31,479 nt of DNA from Oscillospiraceae bacterium (GCA_019423755.1 JAHZAU010000024.1:1-31479); one strand, 5' to 3'; positions 1 through 6,162 are shown, counted from the stretch's first letter. Program-made: numbers and translations. Notes: generated by a model from the sequence alone, not told the origin.

Positions 1-60
1 GTTACGGCCTTATAGGCCGCTCGTCATGCCACCCCTCTTAGGGGTGGTCATGACTGGGGG
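1..60. repeat. Paired-hairpin element at window edge
   Basis: Two adjacent inverted repeats are visible. GGCCTTATAGGCC lies at about 6-18. A longer one has arms GTCATGCCACCCCT and AGGGGTGGTCATGAC around a 3-nt loop (about 24-55), with one bulged base. Neither is followed by a T-run on either strand, so they do not look like an intrinsic terminator for the gene ending at 64. The layout resembles REP-like or IS200/IS605-end hairpins, but the element is cut by the window edge and no transposase is present, so its class is inferred. Confidence 0.4.
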
Positions 61-63
61 AAA

Positions 64-876
64 TTATTCTTCGCTGTCCAGGAAGGAAAGCGGGTCGGCG
101 TAGCTGCCGTCTTCCTTGACCTCAAAGTGCAGATGGGGTTCCAGCGCCAGCTCACAGGGAATGGTCCCCACGGTGCCCAGCTGCTGCCCCTGGGAGACGC
201 TGTCCCCCTCGGCCACCAGCAGGGTCTCCTCCAAGCCTGCGTAGCAGGCCGAAAGGGAACCAGCCTCCACCTGGACCAGGGTGCCCCACATGGGGTCGGT
301 GCGTACCTGGGTCACGGTACCGGCAAAGGCGGCGTTGACCGGGGTGCCGGTGGGAGCCTGCAGGTCCACGCCGTTGTGGGTGCGCCAGTCGTTGAGGGTG
401 ACGTTCTTCACCAGGCTGCTGCCGCTAAACTGGGCCATGACCGGCGCGTCAATGGGAAGCAGGAAGGAAGACGCCGGCGAGACGGGCGACGGCTCCGGCG
501 AGGCGGAGCTGGCGGCGGGCTCGGAGGAAGTTTGCGAGGCAGAGTCCTGCTGCGGTAAGGAGGAAGCCGATGCGGAGGAGGGGTTCACCGGCGGGTCGCT
601 GGAATTGTCCACCGCGGAAGCGGGCGGGTCGGCTTTGGGCTGGGAGGAAGCCGCGGGGGACGGTGCGGCCTTGGCGGAGGGCTCGTCCTCCGCAGACTGC
701 ACCTGGGCCTGCGGAGCTTCGCCGAAAGGGTCGGACTCCAGGCTGGTCAGGGTCTTGTCCACCGAGACCCAAGCCGCTGCCCCCGCTCCCGCCAGGCAGA
801 TGGCCAGTGCGGCGTAAAACCCTTTTCCCATAATGAATTTATTGAATTTTCCGTTGGATGAATGAAGATTTCCCAT
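64..876 (-). CDS. Membrane-anchored M23 (LytM) peptidase, SpoIIQ-like
   Basis: 270 aa. A short cytoplasmic N-terminus is followed by one membrane segment (about residues 17-39), a long Ser/Pro/Ala-rich low-complexity linker (about 50-140) and a C-terminal LytM domain. The domain keeps the zinc motifs HNGVD (H167, D171) and HLHF (H248, H250), so it could be an active peptidoglycan endopeptidase. One TM plus an extracytoplasmic LytM domain is the architecture of SpoIIQ, the forespore-side partner of SpoIIIAH in engulfment, and many clostridial SpoIIQ proteins keep the zinc site; that assignment is inferred. The ATG at 876 is chosen because AAAGGA lies 13 nt upstream. An ATG at 831 is in frame but has no good ribosome site. 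The open frame extends further upstream only over the neighbouring permease gene. It lies about 98 nt downstream of the permease pair and may share its transcript. Confidence 0.85.
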   Translation of the reverse strand: MGNLHSSNGKFNKFIMGKGFYAALAICLAGAGAAAWVSVDKTLTSLESDPFGEAPQAQVQSAEDEPSAKAAPSPAASSQPKADPPASAVDNSSDPPVNPSSASASSLPQQDSASQTSSEPAASSASPEPSPVSPASSFLLPIDAPVMAQFSGSSLVKNVTLNDWRTHNGVDLQAPTGTPVNAAFAGTVTQVRTDPMWGTLVQVEAGSLSACYAGLEETLLVAEGDSVSQGQQLGTVGTIPCELALEPHLHFEVKEDGSYADPLSFLDSEE

Positions 877-974
877 GCTGGATAACCATTCCTTTCTGAT
901 TGAGGTTCCGTTGCGGACAGCGGCTTTATGGGGCCGCTGCCCTCTGGTGGTAGTCTGCGCCGGGGGATGGGGCT

Positions 975-1379
975 TTATGCCGGAGGGGGAGAATTTTTCT
1001 TGCCCCCAAACCGGAGCATTCTCCCCGCTGCCCGCAATTCCCGCAGCCCCACCCAAAGCAGCAGCGCCCCAAAGAGCCGCCGCAGCAGGGAAGGGTCCAG
1101 GCCGTTTGCCAGCAGGCTCCCGGCGGCACAGCCCAGCAGCCCGCCCGGCAGGCACCGCCAAAGGCGGGGGTGGTCGATGAGGCCGTTTTTTTGATGCAAA
1201 ACCAGCGACAGCGCTGCGGTGGGCACAAAGAGAAGAAGGTTCAGCGCCTGGCACTGGGCTTGGGGCAGGGAGGTGGCCAGCGACAGGTAGAGCAGCAGCA
1301 CCGACCCGCCGCCCAGCCCCATGGCCCCCAGCACCGAGGCGGCAAACACCGCCAGCCAGGTAAGCGGGGTGATGGTCAT
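975..1379 (-). CDS. Half-size TauE/SafE (TSUP) permease, second of a pair
   Basis: 134 aa and very hydrophobic, with about four membrane segments. It opens with the TSUP half-motif GAMGLGGGS, comparable to GLLNGLLGAGGGI in the gene just upstream. TauE/SafE permeases (sulfite, sulfoacetate or related anion export) are normally about 250 aa with two such inverted halves. Here each half is a separate gene, so a heterodimer is likely. The start at 1379 has AAAGGAGG just upstream, and the upstream half ends 19 nt away. The charged C-terminal tail after LLLWVGLREL may be cytoplasmic. The substrate cannot be deduced. Confidence 0.8.
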   Translation of the reverse strand: MTITPLTWLAVFAASVLGAMGLGGGSVLLLYLSLATSLPQAQCQALNLLLFVPTAALSLVLHQKNGLIDHPRLWRCLPGGLLGCAAGSLLANGLDPSLLRRLFGALLLWVGLRELRAAGRMLRFGGKKNSPPPA

Positions 1380-1398
1380 CTGGTCCCTCCTTTCGCTG

Positions 1399-1740
1399 TT
1401 ATCCCAGCAGGAAACGTCCGGCGCTGTACAGCGCCAGCGCCGAAAAGCCGAGTTTCAGCCAGCCTACCGGCATCCGGGGCAGCAGCACCGCTCCCGCCCA
1501 GGAACCGGCCAGCGCCGGTACCAGCAGCCCCAGCGCCAACTGCCAGGGGAGGGCGCCCCGCAGCCCGTAAACGAGCAAGCTCACCAGCGTCAGCGGCAGC
1601 ATGACCCCCAGGGAGGTGGCGTGGGCCCGGCGAGGCTCCAGCCCCAGCCGGGAAAGCAAGCTCACCATCAGGATGCCGCCTCCGGCCCCCAACAAGCCGT
1701 TGAGCAGCCCGGCGCCGGCCCCCGCGGCAAAGAAACCCAT
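1399..1740 (-). CDS. Half-size TauE/SafE (TSUP) permease, first of a pair
   Basis: 113 aa from the ATG at 1740, which is preceded by AAAAGGAGGG at ideal spacing. The longer open frame upstream reads through a terminator-like hairpin and is not coding. About four membrane segments are present. The glycine-rich motif GLLGAGGG near the N-terminus and the RAHATSLG segment are typical of the first TSUP repeat. Together with the next gene it makes one full TauE/SafE equivalent, presumably an anion exporter in the cytoplasmic membrane. The pair is translated in tandem (19-nt gap). A promoter and a hairpin with T-run lie directly upstream. Confidence 0.82.
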   Translation of the reverse strand: MGFFAAGAGAGLLNGLLGAGGGILMVSLLSRLGLEPRRAHATSLGVMLPLTLVSLLVYGLRGALPWQLALGLLVPALAGSWAGAVLLPRMPVGWLKLGFSALALYSAGRFLLG

Positions 1741-1763
1741 GGCGCATCCCTCCTTTTGGGCAG

Positions 1764-1800
1764 AAAAAAAGCCCTTTGGCCAAAGGATGGGCCAAAGGGC
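1764..1800 (-). terminator. Terminator-like hairpin in the leader of the TSUP pair
   Basis: On the minus strand GCCCTTTGG and CCAAAGGGC form a perfect 9-bp stem around a 12-nt loop, followed by seven T. It sits only about 24 nt upstream of the start codon at 1740 and downstream of a plausible promoter (1805-1834). It either insulates the pair from upstream transcription or attenuates it. Confidence 0.6.
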
Positions 1801-1804
1801 AGAT

Positions 1805-1834
1805 TTTATACGCACAAAAAGCGCTTTTGGGCAA
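1805..1834 (-). promoter_or_regulatory. Candidate promoter for the TSUP pair
   Basis: The minus strand reads TTGCCC, an 18-nt spacer, then TATAAA (box at 1805-1810). Transcription would begin at about 1798, right at the foot of the hairpin at 1764-1800. Seen in sequence; no expression evidence. Confidence 0.4.
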
Positions 1835-1841
1835 AAGAAAA

Positions 1842-1876
1842 GGCCCATTCCGCAAGGAAAGGGCCGATCTTTTTTT
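1842..1876 (+). terminator. Hairpin with T-run, possibly bidirectional
   Basis: GGCCC (1842-1846) pairs with GGGCC (1861-1865), followed by a T-rich tract to 1876 on the plus strand. On the minus strand the hairpin is followed by CTTTTCTTTT, so it may back up the terminator of the 6S-like RNA. No plus-strand gene lies upstream in the window. Confidence 0.4.
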
Positions 1877-1905
1877 GTAGCAATCCCGCCGTGCCGTGGT
1901 GCGGC

Positions 1906-2070
1906 AAATTAAAACCCGTCTTATAGACAGGTGGGTCCTCACCCAAACTTTTCATGCTCCCTTCGTCCGCCGAAGCGGGAGGTCTGCAATCCGAGGCCGG
2001 AGAACAAGGTCCCTTTTAAAAAGTGTTGGATTATAAAAACCACACTTCCTCGAACACAGCAGGATGATGC
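1906..2070 (-). ncRNA. ssrS: Candidate 6S (SsrS-like) RNA
   Basis: A gene-free stretch just downstream of the DUF1292 stop. On the minus strand it begins CCTGCTGTGTTCG, close to the 5' signature of many 6S RNAs (CCTG-GGTGTTCG type). It ends with GGGTGAGGACCCACCTG, like the ACCCACCT 3' signature I recall for 6S. Within it, CTGC/GCAG and TTCGAGG/CCTCGGA pair, AAGTGT/ACACTT form an inner hairpin, and CTCC-CTTCG/CGAAG-GGAG form a terminal hairpin. A terminator stem CCTGTC/GACGGG (1915-1931) plus TTTTAATTT closes it. 6S RNA binds sigma-A RNA polymerase as a promoter mimic. The 5' end is uncertain, no clear own promoter was found, and I did not reproduce the classical closing stem. Identity rests on remembered signatures. 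Confidence 0.55.
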
Positions 2071-2079
2071 AAACGTTAG

Positions 2080-2388
2080 TTACTGGACCAGATCGCCGTC
2101 TACGACGTCGTAGTCCTCTTCCAGGCGCTCCATGAAGATATCCGCAATTTCGTCATATTCGTCGTCGTCTTCGATGGTCTCCAGGAACTCTTCGCCGTTG
2201 ACCTCTACCACCTGCATGATCACCAACTCGCCGCTGTCCTCCAGGGAGGCAGCCGGGTCATCAAACACGGGGCACAGGGCCATATAGCGCTTTTCGCCGG
2301 TGTCGATGGCGTCCAGCACTTCGAAGGTGTGTTCTACGCCTTCGTCATCCTCCAAGGTGAGGATATCATTTCCGTATTCTTCGGACAT
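2080..2388 (-). CDS. DUF1292 family protein (YrzB-like)
   Basis: 102 aa and strongly acidic. It has the DUF1292 pattern: DILTLEDDEGVEHTFEVLD at the N-terminus, then YMALCPVF and a C-terminal run of Asp/Glu. Small proteins of this family are common in Firmicutes, often near ruvX/yqgF and mltG; their function is not established. AAGGAG lies 10 nt before the ATG at 2388. It is divergent from the large RNA unit starting at about 2574 and directly upstream of the 6S-like RNA, which may be processed from the same transcript. Confidence 0.85.
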   Translation of the reverse strand: MSEEYGNDILTLEDDEGVEHTFEVLDAIDTGEKRYMALCPVFDDPAASLEDSGELVIMQVVEVNGEEFLETIEDDDEYDEIADIFMERLEEDYDVVDGDLVQ

Positions 2389-2538
2389 GCTTCTTCGCTC
2401 CTTCCGGCCAACGGCAGGGCCGGAGGCACAGGATATTTACTGGATAAAAGTATAGTGGATTTCCGTACGGAAGTCAATTCATCTCGGAAATTTTGCAAAT
2501 CATTCAATAAGAAACATCAAATTTGTTGAAAACTTATA

Positions 2539-2567
2539 TTGAAATCACATAAAAAATCGGGTATACT
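2539..2567 (+). promoter_or_regulatory. Sigma-A promoter of the large RNA unit
   Basis: TTGAAA (2539-2544), a 17-nt spacer, then TATACT (2562-2567). This is near-consensus and among the best promoters in the window. The predicted start is at about 2574. There is no good ribosome site or long frame downstream, which fits an RNA gene. Confidence 0.75.
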
Positions 2568-2666
2568 AAAGACACAACAAAAGGTAATATTAAATATAAA
2601 AAAGAGAGGGTGATTCCAGTGGCAATGTTCGGAGAAGATCCAGTTTGCAAACATTCCATGAGGAGC

Positions 2667-3653
2667 ACAAAGCAAGACCAAGAAAAGGATTTTGCTAACA
2701 GATAGGCTGGATGATTCGAGGCAGAGCAATTTCCAAAATGGAAGAAGCGCCAACGGATGAACGGCAGGTTGGTCGGAACCGTAGGAAAGCACCAAAATGG
2801 AAAACAGCCGCCTAACAGATGAATGGTATATTCAAAAAACAGCAGATCGAAAAAACACTCCTCACGGTGACAATTTTATATTTAATATTAAAAAAGGCAG
2901 AAGAAGCTGCCAAAATTCTCAAAGCAAAAAAATCGTATAATTCTTGATAATAGGCTTTTGAAGGATATCAAGAATGAACAATGTCAGACAAACATTGAAT
3001 CTGTGTGATGTTAAACCTGTGAAATCGAGATGACAATCGAAGAACATGGGCATACATCCAGATCACGAATCCAAATAAGAGATGCAAAAGCAGAGAATGC
3101 GATCCCTAACTTCGAATCCATTCGATGAAGCAAAAGCGAAAAATCTTATGATACGATCCATGTTCTGCAATCATAATAACACAGAGGGTCCTTCCAAAAG
3201 TACGAAAACAAGAAAATACGTAAAATCATGATATTACCTTTCTATTGTTACTATATATATCCGTAAGTGGTATGTAGTATCAATCTTGTTAGAATCTCAA
3301 TATAAGGTGAGACCAATGAAATAGCAAAAGGCAAAAACGTACAAAACGGTAACCACGGTAACCGATGAGTGAAGATTTGAGACGAGAAAATCCAGACAAA
3401 CAGAAAGTGTGAGTGTGATGATCCCGTTCTAAGTCGCTTATCCCAAAAAGATGTCATTTGTTCCGAAAGAAAGAACTGAGGGTAAACCAATGTACTAGGA
3501 TACTAGGAAACCGAAACAAGAAATAAGAAGTATGCCGTTGTAGTTCTTCAAATGCAGAAGCAAGAGCGCAAAGCATCACTCCCTATTCAAGTACGAAGAC
3601 CCAGAAGCCCCATGTACGATTGAAACCCAAGTGACATAAGGTGAATACCGATG
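2667..3653 (+). repeat. Imperfect internal repeats within the large RNA unit
   Basis: Three repeat groups are visible. (i) CCAAAATGGAA at 2733-2743 and 2792-2802, followed by AACGGATGAACGG (2752-2764) and AACAGATGAATGG (2814-2826); TAACAGAT also occurs at 2696-2703 and 2813-2820, giving a period near 60 nt. (ii) CGAATCC, GCAAAAGC and CGATCC in the same order at 3066-3105 and 3113-3159. (iii) AAGGTGAGACCAATG (3304), GAGGGTAAACCAATG (3478) and AAGGTGAATACCGATG (3638). Offsets are not all multiples of three, which argues against a coding repeat. Confidence 0.5.
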
Positions 3654-3686
3654 TACTAGCTTGATTGCATCACCCAAAGAAGTACC

Positions 3687-3721
3687 AAGAGCCACGACCT
3701 GACAAGTCGTGGCTCTTTTTT
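3687..3721 (+). terminator. Intrinsic terminator of the large RNA unit
   Basis: AAGAGCCACGAC (3687-3698) and GTCGTGGCTCTT (3706-3717) form a perfect 12-bp stem with a 7-nt loop. A tract of six T (3716-3721) overlaps the base of the stem. It is oriented plus and sets the 3' end of the A-rich unit. Confidence 0.88.
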
Positions 3722-3736
3722 CGTGCGCCATGCCAT

Positions 3737-3766
3737 AAAAAACACCGCCGGGGGACCGGCGGTGTT
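3737..3766 (-). terminator. Terminator of the Gate-domain gene
   Basis: AACACCGCCGG and CCGGCGGTGTT form a perfect 11-bp stem with a 4-nt loop, followed on the minus strand by TTTTTTA. It lies just past the stop at 3777 and could also act as a back-up terminator for plus-strand transcription. Confidence 0.85.
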
Positions 3767-3776
3767 GAGGTTTTTC

Positions 3777-4982
3777 TTAACCTAAGGCGGAGATCAGCAG
3801 GTACAGGTAGTGGGCCGAGATACCGGCGGCCAGGCCCCCGAAGGTGTGGGAGATGATGGCTTTGCCGGTGAGCTTGCTGCATTTGAGACTGTCCATCATA
3901 GCCACGTGGGTGCTCAGGTAACCGCTCCAGCACATACACATGGCGGTGAAGACGGCCACGTCGTTGCCGGTGGCCAGGCTGTTCTGCACCAGGCTGGGGA
4001 TCAGGCCGATGGCGGCGCCGGCAGCGCCCAAAGCGGTGACCGGGACCGAGATGGCCTGGGTGCTGGTGAAGCCGAAGAGCGGCTGCAGCAGGAACTGGAT
4101 CTTCTCTCCCAGGGCGGGCAGCAGGCCGATGCCCTCGTAGGCGGCGCCGGTGAAGGTACCGTCGGGGGAGGGGCCGTTGGTGAGCATCATCACCACGGTG
4201 CAGATGATCAGCACGCCGGGGATGATGGCCAGGCCCAGGTCCACGCCGCTTTTGCCGCCTTCCAGCATGGCGGTCATAAAGCGGGAACCGACGCTGCCGC
4301 TGCGGACGATGCGGTAATCGGTCAGGGCCGGGCCGGAATTTTCATCCACATAGCAATATTCGGTGGTGCCGTATTCCTTTTTGGTAAAGTGGAGCATGAT
4401 GCGCACGCTGACCACGCTGCCGATGATGGCGCCCAGGTTGCCGATGAGCGCCGGCACCACGAAGCTTTCCCCGGTGGGGGAGTTGATGCCCATCATGTAG
4501 GTGGTGATGATCATGCCCATGCCGAAGGCGGTACCGATGTTGGTCAGAGCCGGCAGCTGGTACTTTTTAAAGAAGCGCCGGAAGCCGATGTCGTCCGCCA
4601 GGGAGAGGATGGCCGGGTTGTCGGAAAGATAGGTGGCGAAGATGCCGATGATGCTGGCGCCGGGCAGGTCGTACAACGGCTTCATCAAGGGGGAAAGCAG
4701 CTTGTTGCACAGCGCCACCACGCCGAACTCAGTAAGCAGGCCAGCTACCGCACCGGCGATGACTGCCACCGCCATGATCTTAAACACCGTGTCCAGCAGC
4801 AGCTGGTAGGCGGTATTCATCAGGGTGTTCATCATGTTGATGGTACCCATCTGGGAGGCCAGGGCGGCGCAGAGCCCGAAGAAGATGATCAAAAAGATAA
4901 AGCACTCCGGCCCGACCACCTTTTTCATGTTGGGGTGGGGCTGGACCGAAGTTTGGGATTCGTGCAGGGGTTCTTGTTCCAT
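3777..4982 (-). CDS. Nucleoside-recognition (Gate) domain membrane protein
   Basis: 401 aa integral membrane protein with about nine to ten hydrophobic segments after a roughly 20-aa polar N-terminus. Two Gate-like stretches are visible: the AGAVAGLLTEFGVVAL to LYDLPGASIIGIFATYLSDNP region, and a C-terminal half ending in GYLSTHVAMMDSL and GGLAAGISAHYLY. Gate-domain proteins include nucleoside transporters, spore maturation proteins SpmA/SpmB and the FeoB channel. This length and layout matches the uncharacterised nucleoside recognition domain membrane proteins of Clostridia; the substrate is unproven. GAGGTG lies 8 nt before the ATG. It has its own strong promoter and terminator, so it is monocistronic, and it converges with the large RNA unit. 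Confidence 0.75.
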   Translation of the reverse strand: MEQEPLHESQTSVQPHPNMKKVVGPECFIFLIIFFGLCAALASQMGTINMMNTLMNTAYQLLLDTVFKIMAVAVIAGAVAGLLTEFGVVALCNKLLSPLMKPLYDLPGASIIGIFATYLSDNPAILSLADDIGFRRFFKKYQLPALTNIGTAFGMGMIITTYMMGINSPTGESFVVPALIGNLGAIIGSVVSVRIMLHFTKKEYGTTEYCYVDENSGPALTDYRIVRSGSVGSRFMTAMLEGGKSGVDLGLAIIPGVLIICTVVMMLTNGPSPDGTFTGAAYEGIGLLPALGEKIQFLLQPLFGFTSTQAISVPVTALGAAGAAIGLIPSLVQNSLATGNDVAVFTAMCMCWSGYLSTHVAMMDSLKCSKLTGKAIISHTFGGLAAGISAHYLYLLISALG

Positions 4983-5027
4983 AGCTGATACACCTCATAT
5001 CCCCAAAAGCAGGGAGACTTTGTGCCA

Positions 5028-5056
5028 ATGATAGCATAGGAAAAAGCGGGTGTCAA
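5028..5056 (-). promoter_or_regulatory. Sigma-A promoter of the Gate-domain gene
   Basis: The minus strand reads TTGACA (5051-5056), a 17-nt spacer, then TATCAT (5028-5033), about 45 nt upstream of the ATG. The -35 is consensus. The rest of the 5057-5240 gap shows nothing else I can name. Confidence 0.8.
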
Positions 5057-5241
5057 TTCGTGGTGGTGAAAATTGATAAATCCTTGAAAAACCCCCGGCA
5101 ACCTTGTGCATCTTGCTTGGTATTTGTAAGAAGCGTCTGAAAAAAGCAACAGAATATAAACGTGCTTTTGGGGATTTGCAGCAGAAAGAGCGGATTTCTC
5201 CCAAACGGCTCCCCAGGAAGGACAGGTGTATTTTTCACCAA

Positions 5242-5277
5242 AATGAAAATCCCCCCCGGCAGCCCCGGGAGGGAAAA
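5242..5277 (-). terminator. Terminator downstream of map
   Basis: On the minus strand CTCCCGG and CCGGGGG pair around GGCTG, followed by ATTTTCATTTT. It lies directly after the map stop codon. Confidence 0.7.
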
Positions 5278-5286
5278 CGATTTCGT

Positions 5287-6162
5287 TTAGTAGGAAAGGA
5301 TCTCGTAACCGTCCTCGGTGACCAGTACCTGTACCTCCCACTGGGCGGAGGGCAGGCCGTCGACGGTGTAGACGGTCCAGCCGTTGTCCTCGTCCACAAA
5401 GACGCCGTCCTTGCCCTGGTTGACCATAGGCTCGATGGTGAAGCACATCCCCGGCACCATGAGCATCCCGTGGCCCGGCTTGGAAACGTAGCTGACGAAG
5501 GGGTCCTCGTGGAATTCCAGGCCGATGCCGTGGCCGCCGATCTCCCGCACCACGGTGTAGCCGGCGTCCAGGGCGCACTGATGCACCGCGTGGCCCATGT
5601 CACCCATGGGGGTCCAGGGTTTGACCATGGAAAGGCCCACCTCCACGCAGCGGCGGGTGGTGTCCACCAGGCGCTGTTTTTCCTCGCTCACCTGCCCGAT
5701 GCAGAACATCCGGGAGGAGTCGGAGAAGTAGCCGTTTAAGATGGTGGAGCAGTCCACGTTGACGATGTCCCCTTCTTGGAGGATGTCGTCATCCGAGGGG
5801 ATACCGTGGCAGACCTGGTGGTTGATGGAGGTGCAGACGCTTTTGGGGAAGCCCTCGTAGTTGAGCGGGGCGGGGATGCCGCCCATCTGGGTGGTCAGTT
5901 CGTAGACCATGCGGTCGATCTCCCCGGTGCTCATGCCGGGACGGATGTTTTTGGCTACATGGTCCAGTACGGCGATGTTGATCTTGGCGCTTTCCCGGAT
6001 GCCGGCTACCTGCTCCGGGGTCTTGATGATGGCGCGCGGCGGCACCAAAAAGCCCTGACGGGCAAAGTGGTCCAGCTTTTCGTCAAAGTCCGAGTGGCAC
6101 TTTTTGTATTTTTTGCCGCTCCCGCACCAGCAGGGGTCATTGCGGCCCAGCTTTTCTTCCAT
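5287..6162 (-). CDS. map: Type I methionine aminopeptidase with N-terminal SEC-C motif
   Basis: 291 aa. The first 25 residues are a SEC-C zinc knuckle (NDPCWCGSGKKYKKCH), which in other proteins binds zinc and helps ribosome or SecB contact. The pita-bread peptidase domain follows. The five metal ligands are recognisable: D in NVDCSTI, D in GYFSDSS, H in GGHGIG, E in TIEPM and E in the WEVQVLVTEDGYE tail; the substrate His is in NHQVCHG. It removes initiator Met from nascent proteins in the cytosol. The start is set by AAAGGAGG 8 nt before the ATG at 6162; the frame is open further upstream but without a ribosome site. It stands apart from the usual secY-adk-map ribosomal location, so it may be a second copy. 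Confidence 0.95.
   Translation of the reverse strand: MEEKLGRNDPCWCGSGKKYKKCHSDFDEKLDHFARQGFLVPPRAIIKTPEQVAGIRESAKINIAVLDHVAKNIRPGMSTGEIDRMVYELTTQMGGIPAPLNYEGFPKSVCTSINHQVCHGIPSDDDILQEGDIVNVDCSTILNGYFSDSSRMFCIGQVSEEKQRLVDTTRRCVEVGLSMVKPWTPMGDMGHAVHQCALDAGYTVVREIGGHGIGLEFHEDPFVSYVSKPGHGMLMVPGMCFTIEPMVNQGKDGVFVDEDNGWTVYTVDGLPSAQWEVQVLVTEDGYEILSY

Larger units (their letters stand above)
2574..3721 (+). ncRNA. Large (about 1.15 kb) orphan structured-RNA candidate
   Basis: This is the longest stretch without a believable gene. It is strikingly A-rich and T-poor on the plus strand (for example about 35% A and 17% T in 2701-2760) between GC-rich neighbours. It has a near-consensus promoter (2539-2567) and ends in a 12-bp terminator stem with T-tract. 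Visible pairings: 2585-2601 with 2874-2890 (17 bp, perfect), continued by 2604-2612 with 2856-2863; GGCAG/CTGCC 2896-2911; 2940-2949 with 2966-2975 (10 bp); 2979-2984 with 2992-2997; 3041-3049 with 3158-3166 (9 bp); 3112-3116 with 3121-3125. Loops are mostly A-rich. I see no group II domain V, no group I core and no tmRNA, RNase P or SRP signature. Size and A-rich linkers recall the ornate large RNAs (OLE, GOLLD, ROOL), but it is longer than those usually are, and I recognise no family. Function unknown. Confidence 0.7.

Noticed and set aside
1..60. Intrinsic terminator for the M23 gene
   Set aside because: The hairpins are strong, but no T-run follows on either strand.
877..1254. Long N-terminal extension of the M23 peptidase
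   Set aside because: It overlaps the well-supported permease gene, and the extra sequence is Pro/Arg-rich shadow coding.
2517..2795. 92-codon minus-strand frame inside the large RNA unit
   Set aside because: It is a by-product of the A-rich plus strand (T-rich, Phe/Leu-rich translation), has no ribosome site, and opposes the clear promoter and terminator.
3251..3490. 79-codon minus-strand frame in the same unit
   Set aside because: Same composition effect; no ribosome site, no promoter, no family.
2667..3653. CRISPR array
   Set aside because: Repeats are few, imperfect and unevenly spaced, and there are no cas genes.
2609..3675. GGGTGAT near the 5' end pairing with ATCACCC near the 3' end as a closing helix of the whole RNA
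   Set aside because: Seven-base matches are expected by chance in this length, and it would cross the much stronger 17-bp helix.
2574..3721. Group II or group I intron without ORF
   Set aside because: No domain V-like hairpin, no intron boundary motifs and no group I core; it has its own promoter and terminator and lies in intergenic DNA.
3810..4988. 392-codon plus-strand frame opposite the Gate-domain gene
   Set aside because: His/Gly/Asp-rich shadow translation and no ribosome site.
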